From: Oscillospiraceae bacterium
Lineage (GTDB): Bacteria > Bacillota > Clostridia > Oscillospirales > Oscillospiraceae
NCBI GenBank assembly: GCA_016292445.1
Contig: JAEDIN010000001.1
Coordinates: 1 to 64,000 of the forward strand
DNA: 64,000 nucleotides
Reading direction: 5' to 3'
How positions within the stretch are numbered: the first letter of the stretch is position 1; each line of letters opens with the position of its first letter. Positions 26,011-36,564 of the stretch are shown in pieces. The translations under genes were made by a program, and so were the position numbers. The notes under the pieces are model-generated. The model was not told where the DNA came from and did not search any database. It saw nothing but the letters and a program-made list of their open reading frames with translations.

Positions 26011-26946
26011 TCAAGCCTTGCCGTTGCAGCCGAGGACATCGACTATCTTATGAGCGACCATAGACTTTATGGCAGCTCTTGCAGGCTTGAGATACTGTCT
26101 TGGGTCAAAATGTTCAGGATGCTCGTTGAGATACTGACGAATAGACGCGGTCATTGCGAGGCGAAGATCGGAGTCGATGTTTATCTTGCATACTGCCATA
26201 GATGCCGCTTTGCGAAGCTGATCCTCCGGAACACCTATTGCGCCGGGCATATTGCCGCCGTTTTCGTTGATTATCTTAACAAATTCCTGAGGAACGGACG
26301 ATGAACCGTGCAGGACTATCGGGAAACCGGGCAGCCGCTTTTCAACCTCCTGAAGAATATCAAAGCGAAGCTTAGGATCTGTTCCGGGTTTGAACTTGTA
26401 AGCACCGTGAGATGTGCCGATTGCGATAGCAAGTGAATCACAGCCCGTCTTCTCGACGAACTCCTGAACATCCTCGGGTCTGGTGTAGGAAGAATCCTCT
26501 GCGCTTACATTAACCTCGTCCTCTATTCCGGCGAGCGTACCAAGCTCTGCCTCAACGACTACGCCGTGATCATGAGCATACTCAACAACCTTCTTGGTTA
26601 TCGCAATATTTTCCTCGAGGGGCTTGGAGGACGCATCAATCATAACGGAGGTAAAGCCGCCGTCAATGCAGGATTTGCATATCTCGAAGCTGTCGCCATG
26701 GTCGAGGTGGAGTGCTATGGGCAGACCGGTTTCAATCACGGCAGCCTCAACAAGCTTCATGAGGTATGTGTGATTAGCATAGGCACGGGCACCCTTGGAC
26801 ACCTGAAGAATTAAAGGAGCATTCAATTCAGCAGCCGCCTCGGTGATACCCTGAACGATTTCCATGTTGTTTACATTAAAGGCACCGATTGCATAACCGC
26901 CGTTATAAGCCTTTTTAAACATTTCCTTTGTTGTTACAAGTGGCAT
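26011..26946 (-). CDS. fba: Class II fructose-bisphosphate aldolase
   Basis: A 311-residue zinc-dependent aldolase of glycolysis and gluconeogenesis. Motifs are GAFNVNNMEI at the N-terminus, ALHLDHGDSFE with catalytic Asp and zinc His, VVEAELGTLAG with a zinc-site Glu, AIGTSHGAYKF (His), VLHGSSSVP (His), and KINIDSDLRLA. Length is typical of the Firmicutes class IIA enzymes. AGGAGG precedes the ATG. It is divergent from the phosphofructokinase gene, with overlapping promoters, so two glycolytic steps share one control region. Confidence 0.97.
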   Translation of the reverse strand: MPLVTTKEMFKKAYNGGYAIGAFNVNNMEIVQGITEAAAELNAPLILQVSKGARAYANHTYLMKLVEAAVIETGLPIALHLDHGDSFEICKSCIDGGFTSVMIDASSKPLEENIAITKKVVEYAHDHGVVVEAELGTLAGIEDEVNVSAEDSSYTRPEDVQEFVEKTGCDSLAIAIGTSHGAYKFKPGTDPKLRFDILQEVEKRLPGFPIVLHGSSSVPQEFVKIINENGGNMPGAIGVPEDQLRKAASMAVCKINIDSDLRLAMTASIRQYLNEHPEHFDPRQYLKPARAAIKSMVAHKIVDVLGCNGKA

Positions 26947-27012
26947 AGTCGAAAATCCTCCTGTGAAAAAATAAATTAGTTAATTTGCATAAATTATTTG
27001 TTTTTCGTATTT

Positions 27013-27041
27013 ATTATAAACCTAAAACATGTTATAATCAA
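27013..27041 (-). promoter_or_regulatory. Sigma-A promoter of fba, overlapping the divergent pfk promoter region
   Basis: On the minus strand, TTGATT (27041-27036), 17 bp, TATAAT (27018-27013). On the plus strand a TATAAT at 27033-27038 lies inside the same stretch and could be the pfk -10, though its -35 is weak. Confidence 0.7.
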
Positions 27042-27069
27042 TAATCATTGACGATCTGGAGGAATTATT

Positions 27070-28353
27070 TTGGATAATTTATTTGATTCACCCTTGGTCG
27101 GCTCATGCGTATTCGGGCAGTCCGGTGGCCCGACGGCGGTAATTAACGCCAGTGCATACGGTGTTATTAAAACAGCTCTTGAGTCTGACGCCATAACGAA
27201 GGTCTACGGTGCTGCCCACGGAATTAAAGGCGTACTGGACGATGAGCTTTATGATATGGGCGAGGAAGAGGATTATGAGCTTAAGCTGCTTCTTAACACC
27301 CCCTCCTCCGAGCTTGGCTCTTGCAGATATAAAATTGCCGATCCCGACGAGGATGAGTCCGATTACATAAGAATACTGGAAATCTTTAAAAAATATAATG
27401 TTCGTTACTTCTTCTATAACGGTGGAAACGATTCCATGGACACCTGCAACAAAATCAGCCGATACATGGAGAAGGTCGGCTACGATTGCCGTGTAATCGG
27501 CATACCCAAGACCATAGATAACGACCTTTTCGGAACAGATCATTGCCCCGGTTTCGGAAGTGCGGCAAAGTTTATTGCGACCACCTGCATGGAGGTAGAC
27601 AAGGATACAGATGTATACGATACAGAAATGGTAACGGTCGTTGAAATAATGGGCAGACACGCAGGCTGGCTAACTGCCAGTGCCGCTCTTGCGACGGAAT
27701 ACGGTCATGGCTGCGGTCCTGACCTGATTTATCTTCCGGAGCGCGATTTTGACCTTGAGAGGTTTACGGAGGATGTTCGCAAGGTCTTGAAGCATAAGCA
27801 CAATGTTCTTGTTGCGGTTTCAGAGGGTGTGCACTATGCCGACGGAAGCTTTGTATCCGAAGCAAAAACCTCCGGTACAGACGGTTTCGGTCACGCTCAG
27901 CTCGGTGGTCTTGCGACAAAGCTCGCCAGCTATCTAAAAGATGCTCTTAAAATTAAGAAAACCCGTGGCATAGAGCTTAGTCTGCTCCAGCGCTGCGGCT
28001 CCCATATTGCCTCCTCAGTCGATATTAAAGAGGCTTTTATGGTCGGTAAGGTTGCTGTTGAGTCCGCAATAGCGGGTGAAACAGGTAAAATGGTCGCCCT
28101 TGAGCGTGATGACAGCAGCGGTACATATTCCTGCCATACCACTCTTCTCTCTTTGAGCAGCGTTGCCAACTATGAAAAGAAAGTACCGCTCGAGTGGATT
28201 ACAGACGACGGTAATTATATCACATCTGATTTTATCAATTATGTATTGCCTTTAATACAGGGTGAGCCCAATATTCCAAGAGAAAATTCTCTGCCGAGAT
28301 ATGCAAGGCTTAAAAAGGTTAAAGCAAAACCCGAGGAAGTAATTTGCGTGTGA
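27070..28353 (+). CDS. 6-phosphofructokinase, probably pyrophosphate-dependent
   Basis: A 427-residue PFK. The N-terminal FGQSGGPTAVINAS is the phosphoryl-donor loop. The donor-specifying positions read GGNDS (Asp where ATP enzymes have Gly, GGDGS) and PKTIDND (Lys where ATP enzymes have Gly, PGTIDND). In this superfamily Asp plus Lys is the mark of PPi-dependent enzymes. The substrate blocks MGRHAGWL and EGVHY are present. The length, about 100 residues above bacterial ATP-PFK, also fits. Start is TTG 27070 with GGAGG at 7 nt. It is divergent from fba and followed by a symporter gene without a terminator. Confidence 0.9.
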   Translation: MDNLFDSPLVGSCVFGQSGGPTAVINASAYGVIKTALESDAITKVYGAAHGIKGVLDDELYDMGEEEDYELKLLLNTPSSELGSCRYKIADPDEDESDYIRILEIFKKYNVRYFFYNGGNDSMDTCNKISRYMEKVGYDCRVIGIPKTIDNDLFGTDHCPGFGSAAKFIATTCMEVDKDTDVYDTEMVTVVEIMGRHAGWLTASAALATEYGHGCGPDLIYLPERDFDLERFTEDVRKVLKHKHNVLVAVSEGVHYADGSFVSEAKTSGTDGFGHAQLGGLATKLASYLKDALKIKKTRGIELSLLQRCGSHIASSVDIKEAFMVGKVAVESAIAGETGKMVALERDDSSGTYSCHTTLLSLSSVANYEKKVPLEWITDDGNYITSDFINYVLPLIQGEPNIPRENSLPRYARLKKVKAKPEEVICV

Positions 28354-28392
28354 CGCAAATTTAAAAAATAATAGATTTATGGAGGTATTTTT

Positions 28393-29631
28393 ATGCAGGA
28401 AAAGCGTAAACTGAATCTCGCAGCATGGATCATCATCGGCATGCTCGCAGGTATCGCAGTCGGCTTTGTTTTCCTTAAAGTCGGCGGAACTTTCACGACC
28501 GATTACCTGAAGCCTGTCGGAACAATCTACATCAATCTTTTGAAGTTCATGGTTGTCCCTGTGGTCCTGTTTTCAATCACAAAGGGCGTAATTGCTCTTG
28601 ATGACCTCAAAAAAGTTGGCAGTGTCGGTATAAAAACATTTATATACTACATTTGTACAACAGCCTTTGCAGTTGTCGTCGGTCTTGTCGTTGTAAATTG
28701 TTTTAAGGGCTTCTTCCCTGTTCTCGACTCGAGCGTTACCTCCGGTCTTGAATATACCGCAACGGAAGCTCCCAAAATCATGGATGTTATCGTTAATATC
28801 TTCCCCGATAACCTGTTTAAGCCCATGGTAGAAACTAATATGCTTCCGGTTATTGTTATCGCAATATTCTTCGGAGCAGGTATTCTCGCTTCCGGTGAAA
28901 AGGGTCGAATGGCATCGAATCTCGTTGACAGCCTTGAAGATGTAGTCATGAAAGTCCTCATGATGATAATCAAGCTCACTCCGATCGGTGTCTTCTGCCT
29001 TATGGCTGATGTTGTTGCCGTTAACGGTGCAAAGATTGTCGGTTCTCTGGCAATTGTTGTCGGCGTTGCCTATATTGCATACATTCTTCATATGGTAATT
29101 GTATACAGCTGCAGCGTTAAGTTCCTTTCCGGCATGAGCCCTATCAAGTTCTTTAAGGGTATTGCTGCCGCAATGCTTACCGCATTTACCACTACTTCTT
29201 CCAACGCAACTCTGCCTATCAACATCGAGTGCTGCAACGACATGGGTGCTGAACCTGAGATCAGCTCTTTCGTTCTCCCCCTCGGCGCAACAATCAACAT
29301 GGATGGTACCGCAATCTATCAGGCAGTCGCGGCCGTGTTTATCGCATGCTGCTACGGTGTAGATCTTACCATAGGTCAAATGACGATGATCGTTGTTACG
29401 GCAACCCTTGCATCTATCGGTACTGCCGGTGTTTCCGGTGCAGGAATGATCATGCTTTCAATGGTTCTCATCCAGGTTGGTCTTCCTGTTGAAGGTATTG
29501 CCCTTATCGCCGGTGTAGATAAGCTGTTCGACATGGGTCGTACCACTCTTAACATAACCGGTGACGCAACCTGCGCAATGTGGCTTTCCAAGGTTGAGCG
29601 CAATAATAAGGAAAAGCTCGCAGCAAAATAA
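28393..29631 (+). CDS. Dicarboxylate/amino acid:cation symporter (DAACS family)
   Basis: A 412-residue secondary transporter of the GltP/DctA/GltPh type with eight membrane segments and two re-entrant hairpins. Hallmarks are FTTTSSNATLPI (the Ser-rich HP1 tip), LPLGATINMDGTAIY (the NMDGT motif) and STALLS-like GTAGVSGAGMIML (HP2), then DMGRTTLNITGDA with the substrate-binding Asp, Arg and Asn region. Substrate, glutamate/aspartate or C4-dicarboxylate, cannot be told from the sequence by eye. Codon usage is strongly biased to C-ending codons, hinting at high expression. GGAGG lies 7 nt before the ATG. Possibly co-transcribed with the phosphofructokinase gene. Confidence 0.93.
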   Translation: MQEKRKLNLAAWIIIGMLAGIAVGFVFLKVGGTFTTDYLKPVGTIYINLLKFMVVPVVLFSITKGVIALDDLKKVGSVGIKTFIYYICTTAFAVVVGLVVVNCFKGFFPVLDSSVTSGLEYTATEAPKIMDVIVNIFPDNLFKPMVETNMLPVIVIAIFFGAGILASGEKGRMASNLVDSLEDVVMKVLMMIIKLTPIGVFCLMADVVAVNGAKIVGSLAIVVGVAYIAYILHMVIVYSCSVKFLSGMSPIKFFKGIAAAMLTAFTTTSSNATLPINIECCNDMGAEPEISSFVLPLGATINMDGTAIYQAVAAVFIACCYGVDLTIGQMTMIVVTATLASIGTAGVSGAGMIMLSMVLIQVGLPVEGIALIAGVDKLFDMGRTTLNITGDATCAMWLSKVERNNKEKLAAK

Positions 29632-29648
29632 AAATATGTAATGAAAAA

Positions 29649-29680
29649 TAGTTCCTCAAAAAATGAGGAACTATTTTTTT
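29649..29680. terminator. Bidirectional terminator between symporter and cotJC
   Basis: TAGTTCCTCA, loop AAAAA, TGAGGAACTA and seven Ts. Confidence 0.88.
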
Positions 29681-30272
29681 AATCAAATGCAGGGTTCGTT
29701 GCATAGAAGTTCTTTTTATCGAGTTTTTCAAGGGTGTTTCTCAAGCCCTCGCCGAAACGCTGATAATGGACCACTTCCCGTTCTCTTAAGAATTTTATTA
29801 CATCGTTCACATCAGGGTCATCGGACAATCTCAATATATTGTCATAGGTTGAGCGCGCCTTTTGCTCTGCCGCCATGTTTTCGTGCAAATCAGTTATTAC
29901 ATCGCCCTTAACCTGCATAGTTGCGGCGGTCCACGGTGTTCCGGACGCGAACTGCGGATACACTCCTGCAGTATGATCTACAAAATAGGCGTCAAAGCCC
30001 GCTTTTTTAATCTCCTCCGGTGTCATTTTTCTCGTAAGCTGGTGGACTATCGCACCTACCATCTCAAGATGACCGAGTTCTTCCGTTCCTATATCGGTCA
30101 GCAAGCCCTTCAGTTCCGGATACGGCATACTGTACCGCTGGCTTAAATACCTAAGTGACGCTCCGAGCTCGCCATCCGGACCGCCGTACTGGGAAATAAT
30201 GAATTTTGCAAGTGCCGGGTTCGGATTTTTTATTTTTACGGGATATTGCAGTTTCTTTTCATATACAAACAT
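29679..30272 (-). CDS. cotJC: Spore coat protein CotJC, manganese catalase-like
   Basis: A 197-residue ferritin-like protein of the manganese catalase family. The dinuclear-metal helices are visible as DIGTEELGHLEMVGA (Glu and His ligands), NMAAEQKARSTYDNI and LREREVVHYQRFGE. In Bacillus the CotJ proteins belong to an inner coat layer and are sigma-E controlled. The gene is 3 bp downstream of the cotJA-cotJB fusion. Length is near that of B. subtilis CotJC (189). Confidence 0.95.
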   Translation of the reverse strand: MFVYEKKLQYPVKIKNPNPALAKFIISQYGGPDGELGASLRYLSQRYSMPYPELKGLLTDIGTEELGHLEMVGAIVHQLTRKMTPEEIKKAGFDAYFVDHTAGVYPQFASGTPWTAATMQVKGDVITDLHENMAAEQKARSTYDNILRLSDDPDVNDVIKFLREREVVHYQRFGEGLRNTLEKLDKKNFYATNPAFD

Positions 30273-30275
30273 CTA

Positions 30276-30713
30276 TCAGCCCTCCATTTTTGCGTTATAA
30301 TCCCACGGCCACGGATTCTTAAGCCAAGTAAAGCTTTGCGCCTTGGCAAGATCCTTTTTTGTTATCGGACCATACAGTTTTGTATAACGCTCACGGGCTG
30401 TGCTTGCAAGCTCAAGTATATTTTTTAGCATATCAAAGGCTTCTGTATCCTCGCAATGCGTGTCAAGGTACAAAACCAATTCATGAGCTACGAAATCGAG
30501 TGCCATGAGTTCACCGAGGGGTGTGCCTGTAAGGTCGCCGGTGTTGACCATGTTCATAAACGGCAGGTCAAGCCCTGGGAACAGCGTACCTCTTGACAGT
30601 GCCTCGGCTGTATTATATATCGGCTTAACGCATTCCTGCATCGGCACATAAGCCATTGCCAAAGGTGCGCAGGACGGTAAAGAGCCGCTCTTGTAATTGC
30701 AATTGTTTTCCAC
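30276..30713 (-). CDS. cotJB: CotJA-CotJB fusion, spore coat assembly protein
   Basis: A 145-residue protein that combines two normally separate polypeptides. Residues about 15-55 (LAMAYVPMQECVKPIYN, LSRGTLFPGLDLPFM) read as CotJA, the small Pro-rich coat protein. Residues about 65-145 (ELMALDFVAHELVLYLDTH, then SFTWLKNPWPWDYNA) read as CotJB. There is no stop or start between them. The start is GTG 30713 with GGAGG 9 nt upstream. A good sigma-E-like -10 (CATATAAT, 30745-30738) lies ahead, but its -35 is unclear. CotJA and CotJB are needed for CotJC in the coat. Confidence 0.88.
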   Translation of the reverse strand: MENNCNYKSGSLPSCAPLAMAYVPMQECVKPIYNTAEALSRGTLFPGLDLPFMNMVNTGDLTGTPLGELMALDFVAHELVLYLDTHCEDTEAFDMLKNILELASTARERYTKLYGPITKKDLAKAQSFTWLKNPWPWDYNAKMEG

Positions 30714-30763
30714 TTATCATATCCTCCTTTGTAATTCATTATATGATGAAGGACATAATAAGT

Positions 30764-30788
30764 GAAAGCCCACTGTCTGTGGGCTTTC
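30764..30788 (-). terminator. Hairpin at the end of ligA
   Basis: GAAAGCCCAC, loop of 5, GTGGGCTTTC. The T-run on the minus strand is short, so termination may be partial. Confidence 0.6.
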
Positions 30789-30790
30789 TG

Positions 30791-33432
<2,642 letters not shown>

Positions 33433-33462
33433 GAGACCACCCTATGTATTATATGCTCAAAA

Positions 33463-34713
33463 TTACCCCAGCATTTCATTAACCGCCATCATTACTCCGA
33501 GCTTTCCGGATTCGTATGTTATGCCGCCCTGCATATATGCAATATACGGCTCCTTCATAGGTCCGTCAGCAGAAAGCTCGATCGATGAGCCCTGAACAAA
33601 TGCGCCTGCCGCCATTATTACCGGACAATTGTATCCGGGCATCTGCCAAGGCACAGGTGTAACGAAAGAGTCTACCGGAGCACCACTCTGAATACCTTTG
33701 CAGAATTTTTTCATATTGTCTGCGGTTTTGAGCGTGATCATCTGTATAATGTCACCTCTCTCGTCATCGGGAGCGGGAGAAGTCTCAAAGCCTATCTTCT
33801 GCATCATTGCGGCGCAGAAGGTGGCGGTCTTTAATGCCTGTGCAACTATGTGCGGTGCCATAAAGAAGCCTTGGAACAGCAGTCTGTTGTTGCCGAGGGT
33901 CGCACCGCATTCTCCGCCTATGCCGGGAGTAGTCAGACGCATTGCGGCTTTATCAACAAGCTCGGACTTACCGACAACATATCCGCCTGTCGGCGCAATA
34001 CCACCGCCGGGGTTTTTGATTAAAGAGCCTGCCATAAGGTCAACACCGTATTCCGTCGGCTCATGCTCCCCGGTAAACTCGCCGTAGCAATTGTCCACCA
34101 TGACATTTATACTCGGGTCAACCTCTTTTACGGCACTGCATATCTCGCCTATCTCCTCTGCCGACAGCGCACGCCTGTCACCGTATCCACGGGAGCGTTG
34201 AATTAGCACGGCTCTGACGCTTTTATCCTCTGCCGCTTTCTTGATTGCTTCAATATCAGGGTCGCCGTTTGTTTTTAAGTCAACCTGCGCGTAGTTTATT
34301 CCGTAAAACTTTAACGAACCGTGGCAATCACCCTCAATGCCGATAGCATTTCTCAAGGTGTCATAAGGAAGACCGGTTGCTGACAGCAAGGTGTCACCCG
34401 GCTTAAGCATAGCGAATAACGCCGTTGAAAGTGCATGAGTGCCGTTTACAAAGCCTATACGAACAAGTGCAGCATCGGTGCAGAAAACCTGTGCATAAAC
34501 CTTGTCGAGCACTTCCCTGCCGACATCATCATAACCGTAGCCGCTTGTTCCGGCAAAGCAAGCGTCGGAGACCTTATTATCCTGAAATGCCTGCATTACC
34601 TTAATCGTATTGGCCTGCGCAATCTTGTCAATTTTCTCAAACTGCGGCATTATCTCTTTTTCTGCCTGACTTGCAAGCTCAAAAATCTGCGGCTTCATTT
34701 CACTAATTTTCAT
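33463..34713 (-). CDS. Methionine gamma-lyase family protein (aluminum resistance type)
   Basis: A 416-residue PLP-dependent fold-type I protein. Family blocks are FAGTSGYGYDDVGRE near residue 55, FVNGTHALSTALFAML with the cofactor-binding loop, VDNCYGEF with the Asp that holds the PLP ring, and Lys of GSLIKNPGGGIAPTGGY as the Schiff base. It is annotated widely as methionine gamma-lyase family or aluminum resistance protein; a true lyase activity is not established for these short forms. It lies 1 bp after murD with the ATG preceded by GGAG, forming a murD-mgl unit with yunB and ligA downstream. Confidence 0.9.
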   Translation of the reverse strand: MKISEMKPQIFELASQAEKEIMPQFEKIDKIAQANTIKVMQAFQDNKVSDACFAGTSGYGYDDVGREVLDKVYAQVFCTDAALVRIGFVNGTHALSTALFAMLKPGDTLLSATGLPYDTLRNAIGIEGDCHGSLKFYGINYAQVDLKTNGDPDIEAIKKAAEDKSVRAVLIQRSRGYGDRRALSAEEIGEICSAVKEVDPSINVMVDNCYGEFTGEHEPTEYGVDLMAGSLIKNPGGGIAPTGGYVVGKSELVDKAAMRLTTPGIGGECGATLGNNRLLFQGFFMAPHIVAQALKTATFCAAMMQKIGFETSPAPDDERGDIIQMITLKTADNMKKFCKGIQSGAPVDSFVTPVPWQMPGYNCPVIMAAGAFVQGSSIELSADGPMKEPYIAYMQGGITYESGKLGVMMAVNEMLG

Positions 34714-34714
34714 A

Positions 34715-36091
34715 TTATTGCTCCATTACGATTTGCTTAAAGTATTTACCGCGTTCCATAAAGTTTTTAAACTTGTCAAACGCTGCACAAGCCGGTGACA
34801 AGAGAACTATATCGCCGTCCTTTGCATAATCGGCAGCGGCTAATACCGTTTCCTTAAAGTCGTCAATTATAAAAATTTTGAAGTCCTCGGTATAGTACCG
34901 CGAAGCCTTAACCGCATAAGCAATCTTTTCCGACGTTGCGCCTGTTAAAAACAGTGCCTTGGTGTACTGACATATCTCATCACCCAGCGAATCAAACGGA
35001 ATATGCTTATCGTAACCGCCGGCAATGAGGATAGGTTTCGTTTTTAGCGCATGGAGACCTGCCGCCGTGCGGCTGGGGCTTGTGCCTATGGAGTCGTTTA
35101 TAAATGTAACACCGTCCTTTATACGCACCTGCTCCAAGCGGTGCTCAACACCGCTGAATTCCTTTGCTACTTTGACGCAGACATCATCTGTCACATATCC
35201 GTCAGATGCAGCAAAAGCAGCCATGTAATTCTCAAGATTATGTGTGCCGGGAAGCTTTATTTCATCGGCGGACATAAGCTTCTCTCGTTTCCTGTCATGC
35301 ACCCGGTATACTACTCCGTTTTCGCAGTATACGCCGTTTTCCGGCTTGGTTACGCTGCTGAAATACAAAAGCTTCGATTTTGCCTTGCCTGCATAATAGG
35401 ATGAGTACTCGTTTTCACTGTTCAGAACAAGTCTGTCGCCGCTGTCTTGTTGGGCAAAAATTGCACTCTTTGCATCGATATAGTCTTGATAATCCTTGTG
35501 TTTATCAAGATGATTGGGAGAAATATTTGTAATTACAGCGACATTTGGTTTGCATTCCATGCTGTGAAGCTGGAAAGAGCTGAGCTCCAGTACCGCAAAA
35601 TCCGAGGGCAACATTTCGTCAACCTCACAGAGCAAGGGGTGACCGATATTACCGCCGAGATGCACCGTAAATCCCTGGGCTTTGAGCAGCTCGGATATTA
35701 TCGTTGTCGTGGTTGTCTTGCCGTCGCTGCCTGTGACTGCGATTATCCTGCACGGGCAAAGCTTAAAGAACACTTCCATCTCAGAGGTCACAACCGCACC
35801 GTTTGCCGCAGCATTGGTCAAATGCTCGTCAAAGGGCATTAGTCCCGGGGTTCGAAAAACTATATCATAATCAAGGTTATCGAGATAGCTTTCACCGAGG
35901 GAGAATTTTGCGCCGAGTGAAAGCAGTCTTGTGAAATCCTCGCCAAGTTCTGCCGCGCTGCGCTTATCGCAGACCGTTACATCGCAGCCTTCCGAAAGCA
36001 GTTTATCTATAAGGGGTTTATTGCTTACGCCTATGCCTATAACGCATATACGCTTATCTTTAACAGAGCTTATATATTCATTCAATGTCAT
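34715..36091 (-). CDS. murD: UDP-N-acetylmuramoyl-L-alanine--D-glutamate ligase
   Basis: A 458-residue Mur ligase that adds D-glutamate to UDP-MurNAc-L-Ala. The N-terminal domain has VIGIGVSNKPLIDKLL. The central ATPase has VTGSDGKTTTTTII (P-loop, about residue 112) and the conserved NISPNHLDKHKDYQDY. The C-terminal domain has RLEQVRIKDGVTFINDSIGT and LIAGGYDKHI. ATG 36091 has GGAGG at 8 nt; the frame itself opens at TTG 36106 inside the SD. It is outside any dcw cluster in this window, divergent from rnpB. Confidence 0.97.
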   Translation of the reverse strand: MTLNEYISSVKDKRICVIGIGVSNKPLIDKLLSEGCDVTVCDKRSAAELGEDFTRLLSLGAKFSLGESYLDNLDYDIVFRTPGLMPFDEHLTNAAANGAVVTSEMEVFFKLCPCRIIAVTGSDGKTTTTTIISELLKAQGFTVHLGGNIGHPLLCEVDEMLPSDFAVLELSSFQLHSMECKPNVAVITNISPNHLDKHKDYQDYIDAKSAIFAQQDSGDRLVLNSENEYSSYYAGKAKSKLLYFSSVTKPENGVYCENGVVYRVHDRKREKLMSADEIKLPGTHNLENYMAAFAASDGYVTDDVCVKVAKEFSGVEHRLEQVRIKDGVTFINDSIGTSPSRTAAGLHALKTKPILIAGGYDKHIPFDSLGDEICQYTKALFLTGATSEKIAYAVKASRYYTEDFKIFIIDDFKETVLAAADYAKDGDIVLLSPACAAFDKFKNFMERGKYFKQIVMEQ

Positions 36092-36115
36092 GATATGACC
36101 CTCCAAATCTTTATT

Positions 36116-36144
36116 ATTATAAAGCTATTGCAGTATAAAAACAA
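36116..36144 (-). promoter_or_regulatory. Sigma-A promoter of murD
   Basis: On the minus strand, TTGTTT (36144-36139), 17 bp, TATAAT (36121-36116), 25 bp before the ATG. Confidence 0.68.
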
Positions 36145-36154
36145 GAAATTTCTA

Positions 36155-36183
36155 TTGACTTGGGGTGCATTCGTGGTTAAAAT
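36155..36183 (+). promoter_or_regulatory. Sigma-A promoter of rnpB
   Basis: TTGACT (36155-36160), 17 bp, TAAAAT (36178-36183). It predicts a 5' end near 36190, exactly where the P1 helix of the RNase P RNA begins. Confidence 0.8.
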
Positions 36184-36189
36184 ATCGTC

Positions 36190-36531
36190 TTGAGTGGGCC
36201 GAACGACCGCGGGCACATTTCGAAAGAAAGTGCATGAGGAAAGTCCGGGCTCCATAGGGCAAGGATAACGGGTAACGCCCGCCAGGGGTGACCCTCGGAC
36301 AAGTGCAACAGAAATATACCGCCGAGCTCTCTCGGTAAGGGTGGAAAAGTGAGGTAAGAGCTCACTCGCCGGTCGGAGACGATGCGGTGCTGTAAACTCT
36401 ATCCGGAGCAACACCGTGGGAGGACATAAGATTGGCCCGATCGTCCTCAGGAGGTGGCTTAAGCCTGTCGGCAACGGCGGGATTAGATAGATGGTCGTTT
36501 AAGACAGAACCCGGCTTATAGACCCACTCAC
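36190..36531 (+). ncRNA. rnpB: RNase P RNA, bacterial class A
   Basis: The catalytic RNA that matures tRNA 5' ends. The universal block GAGGAAAGTCCGGGC is at 36236-36250, followed by TCCATAGGGCA. The 3' universal block AGACAGAACCCGGCTTATAG is at about 36502-36520. Helix P1 is closed by GAGTGGG (36192-36198) with CCCACTC (36523-36529). The length is about 342 nt. The conserved P4-forming segments and the ACAGAAA element (about 36308) suggest the A-type fold rather than the Bacillus B-type. Promoter and terminator bracket it. Several ORFs read across this RNA and are not genes. Confidence 0.97.
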
Positions 36532-36538
36532 CAAAAGA

Positions 36539-36561
36539 AAAACCGCCTATGGCGGTTTTTT
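36539..36561. terminator. Bidirectional terminator between rnpB and pepD
   Basis: AAAACCGCC, loop TAT, GGCGGTTTTTT. Confidence 0.85.
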
Positions 36562-36564
36562 GCT

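Noticed and set aside
28573..29379. A 268-residue minus-strand ORF
   Set aside because: It lies antisense within the symporter gene. Its His/Asn/Cys-rich translation reflects the C-ending codon bias of the real gene.
30738..30763. A complete sigma-E promoter before cotJ
   Set aside because: The -10 CATATAAT is good, but at 14-bp spacing the -35 is unrelated, and the only candidate is at 11 bp. I kept it as a remark, not a feature.
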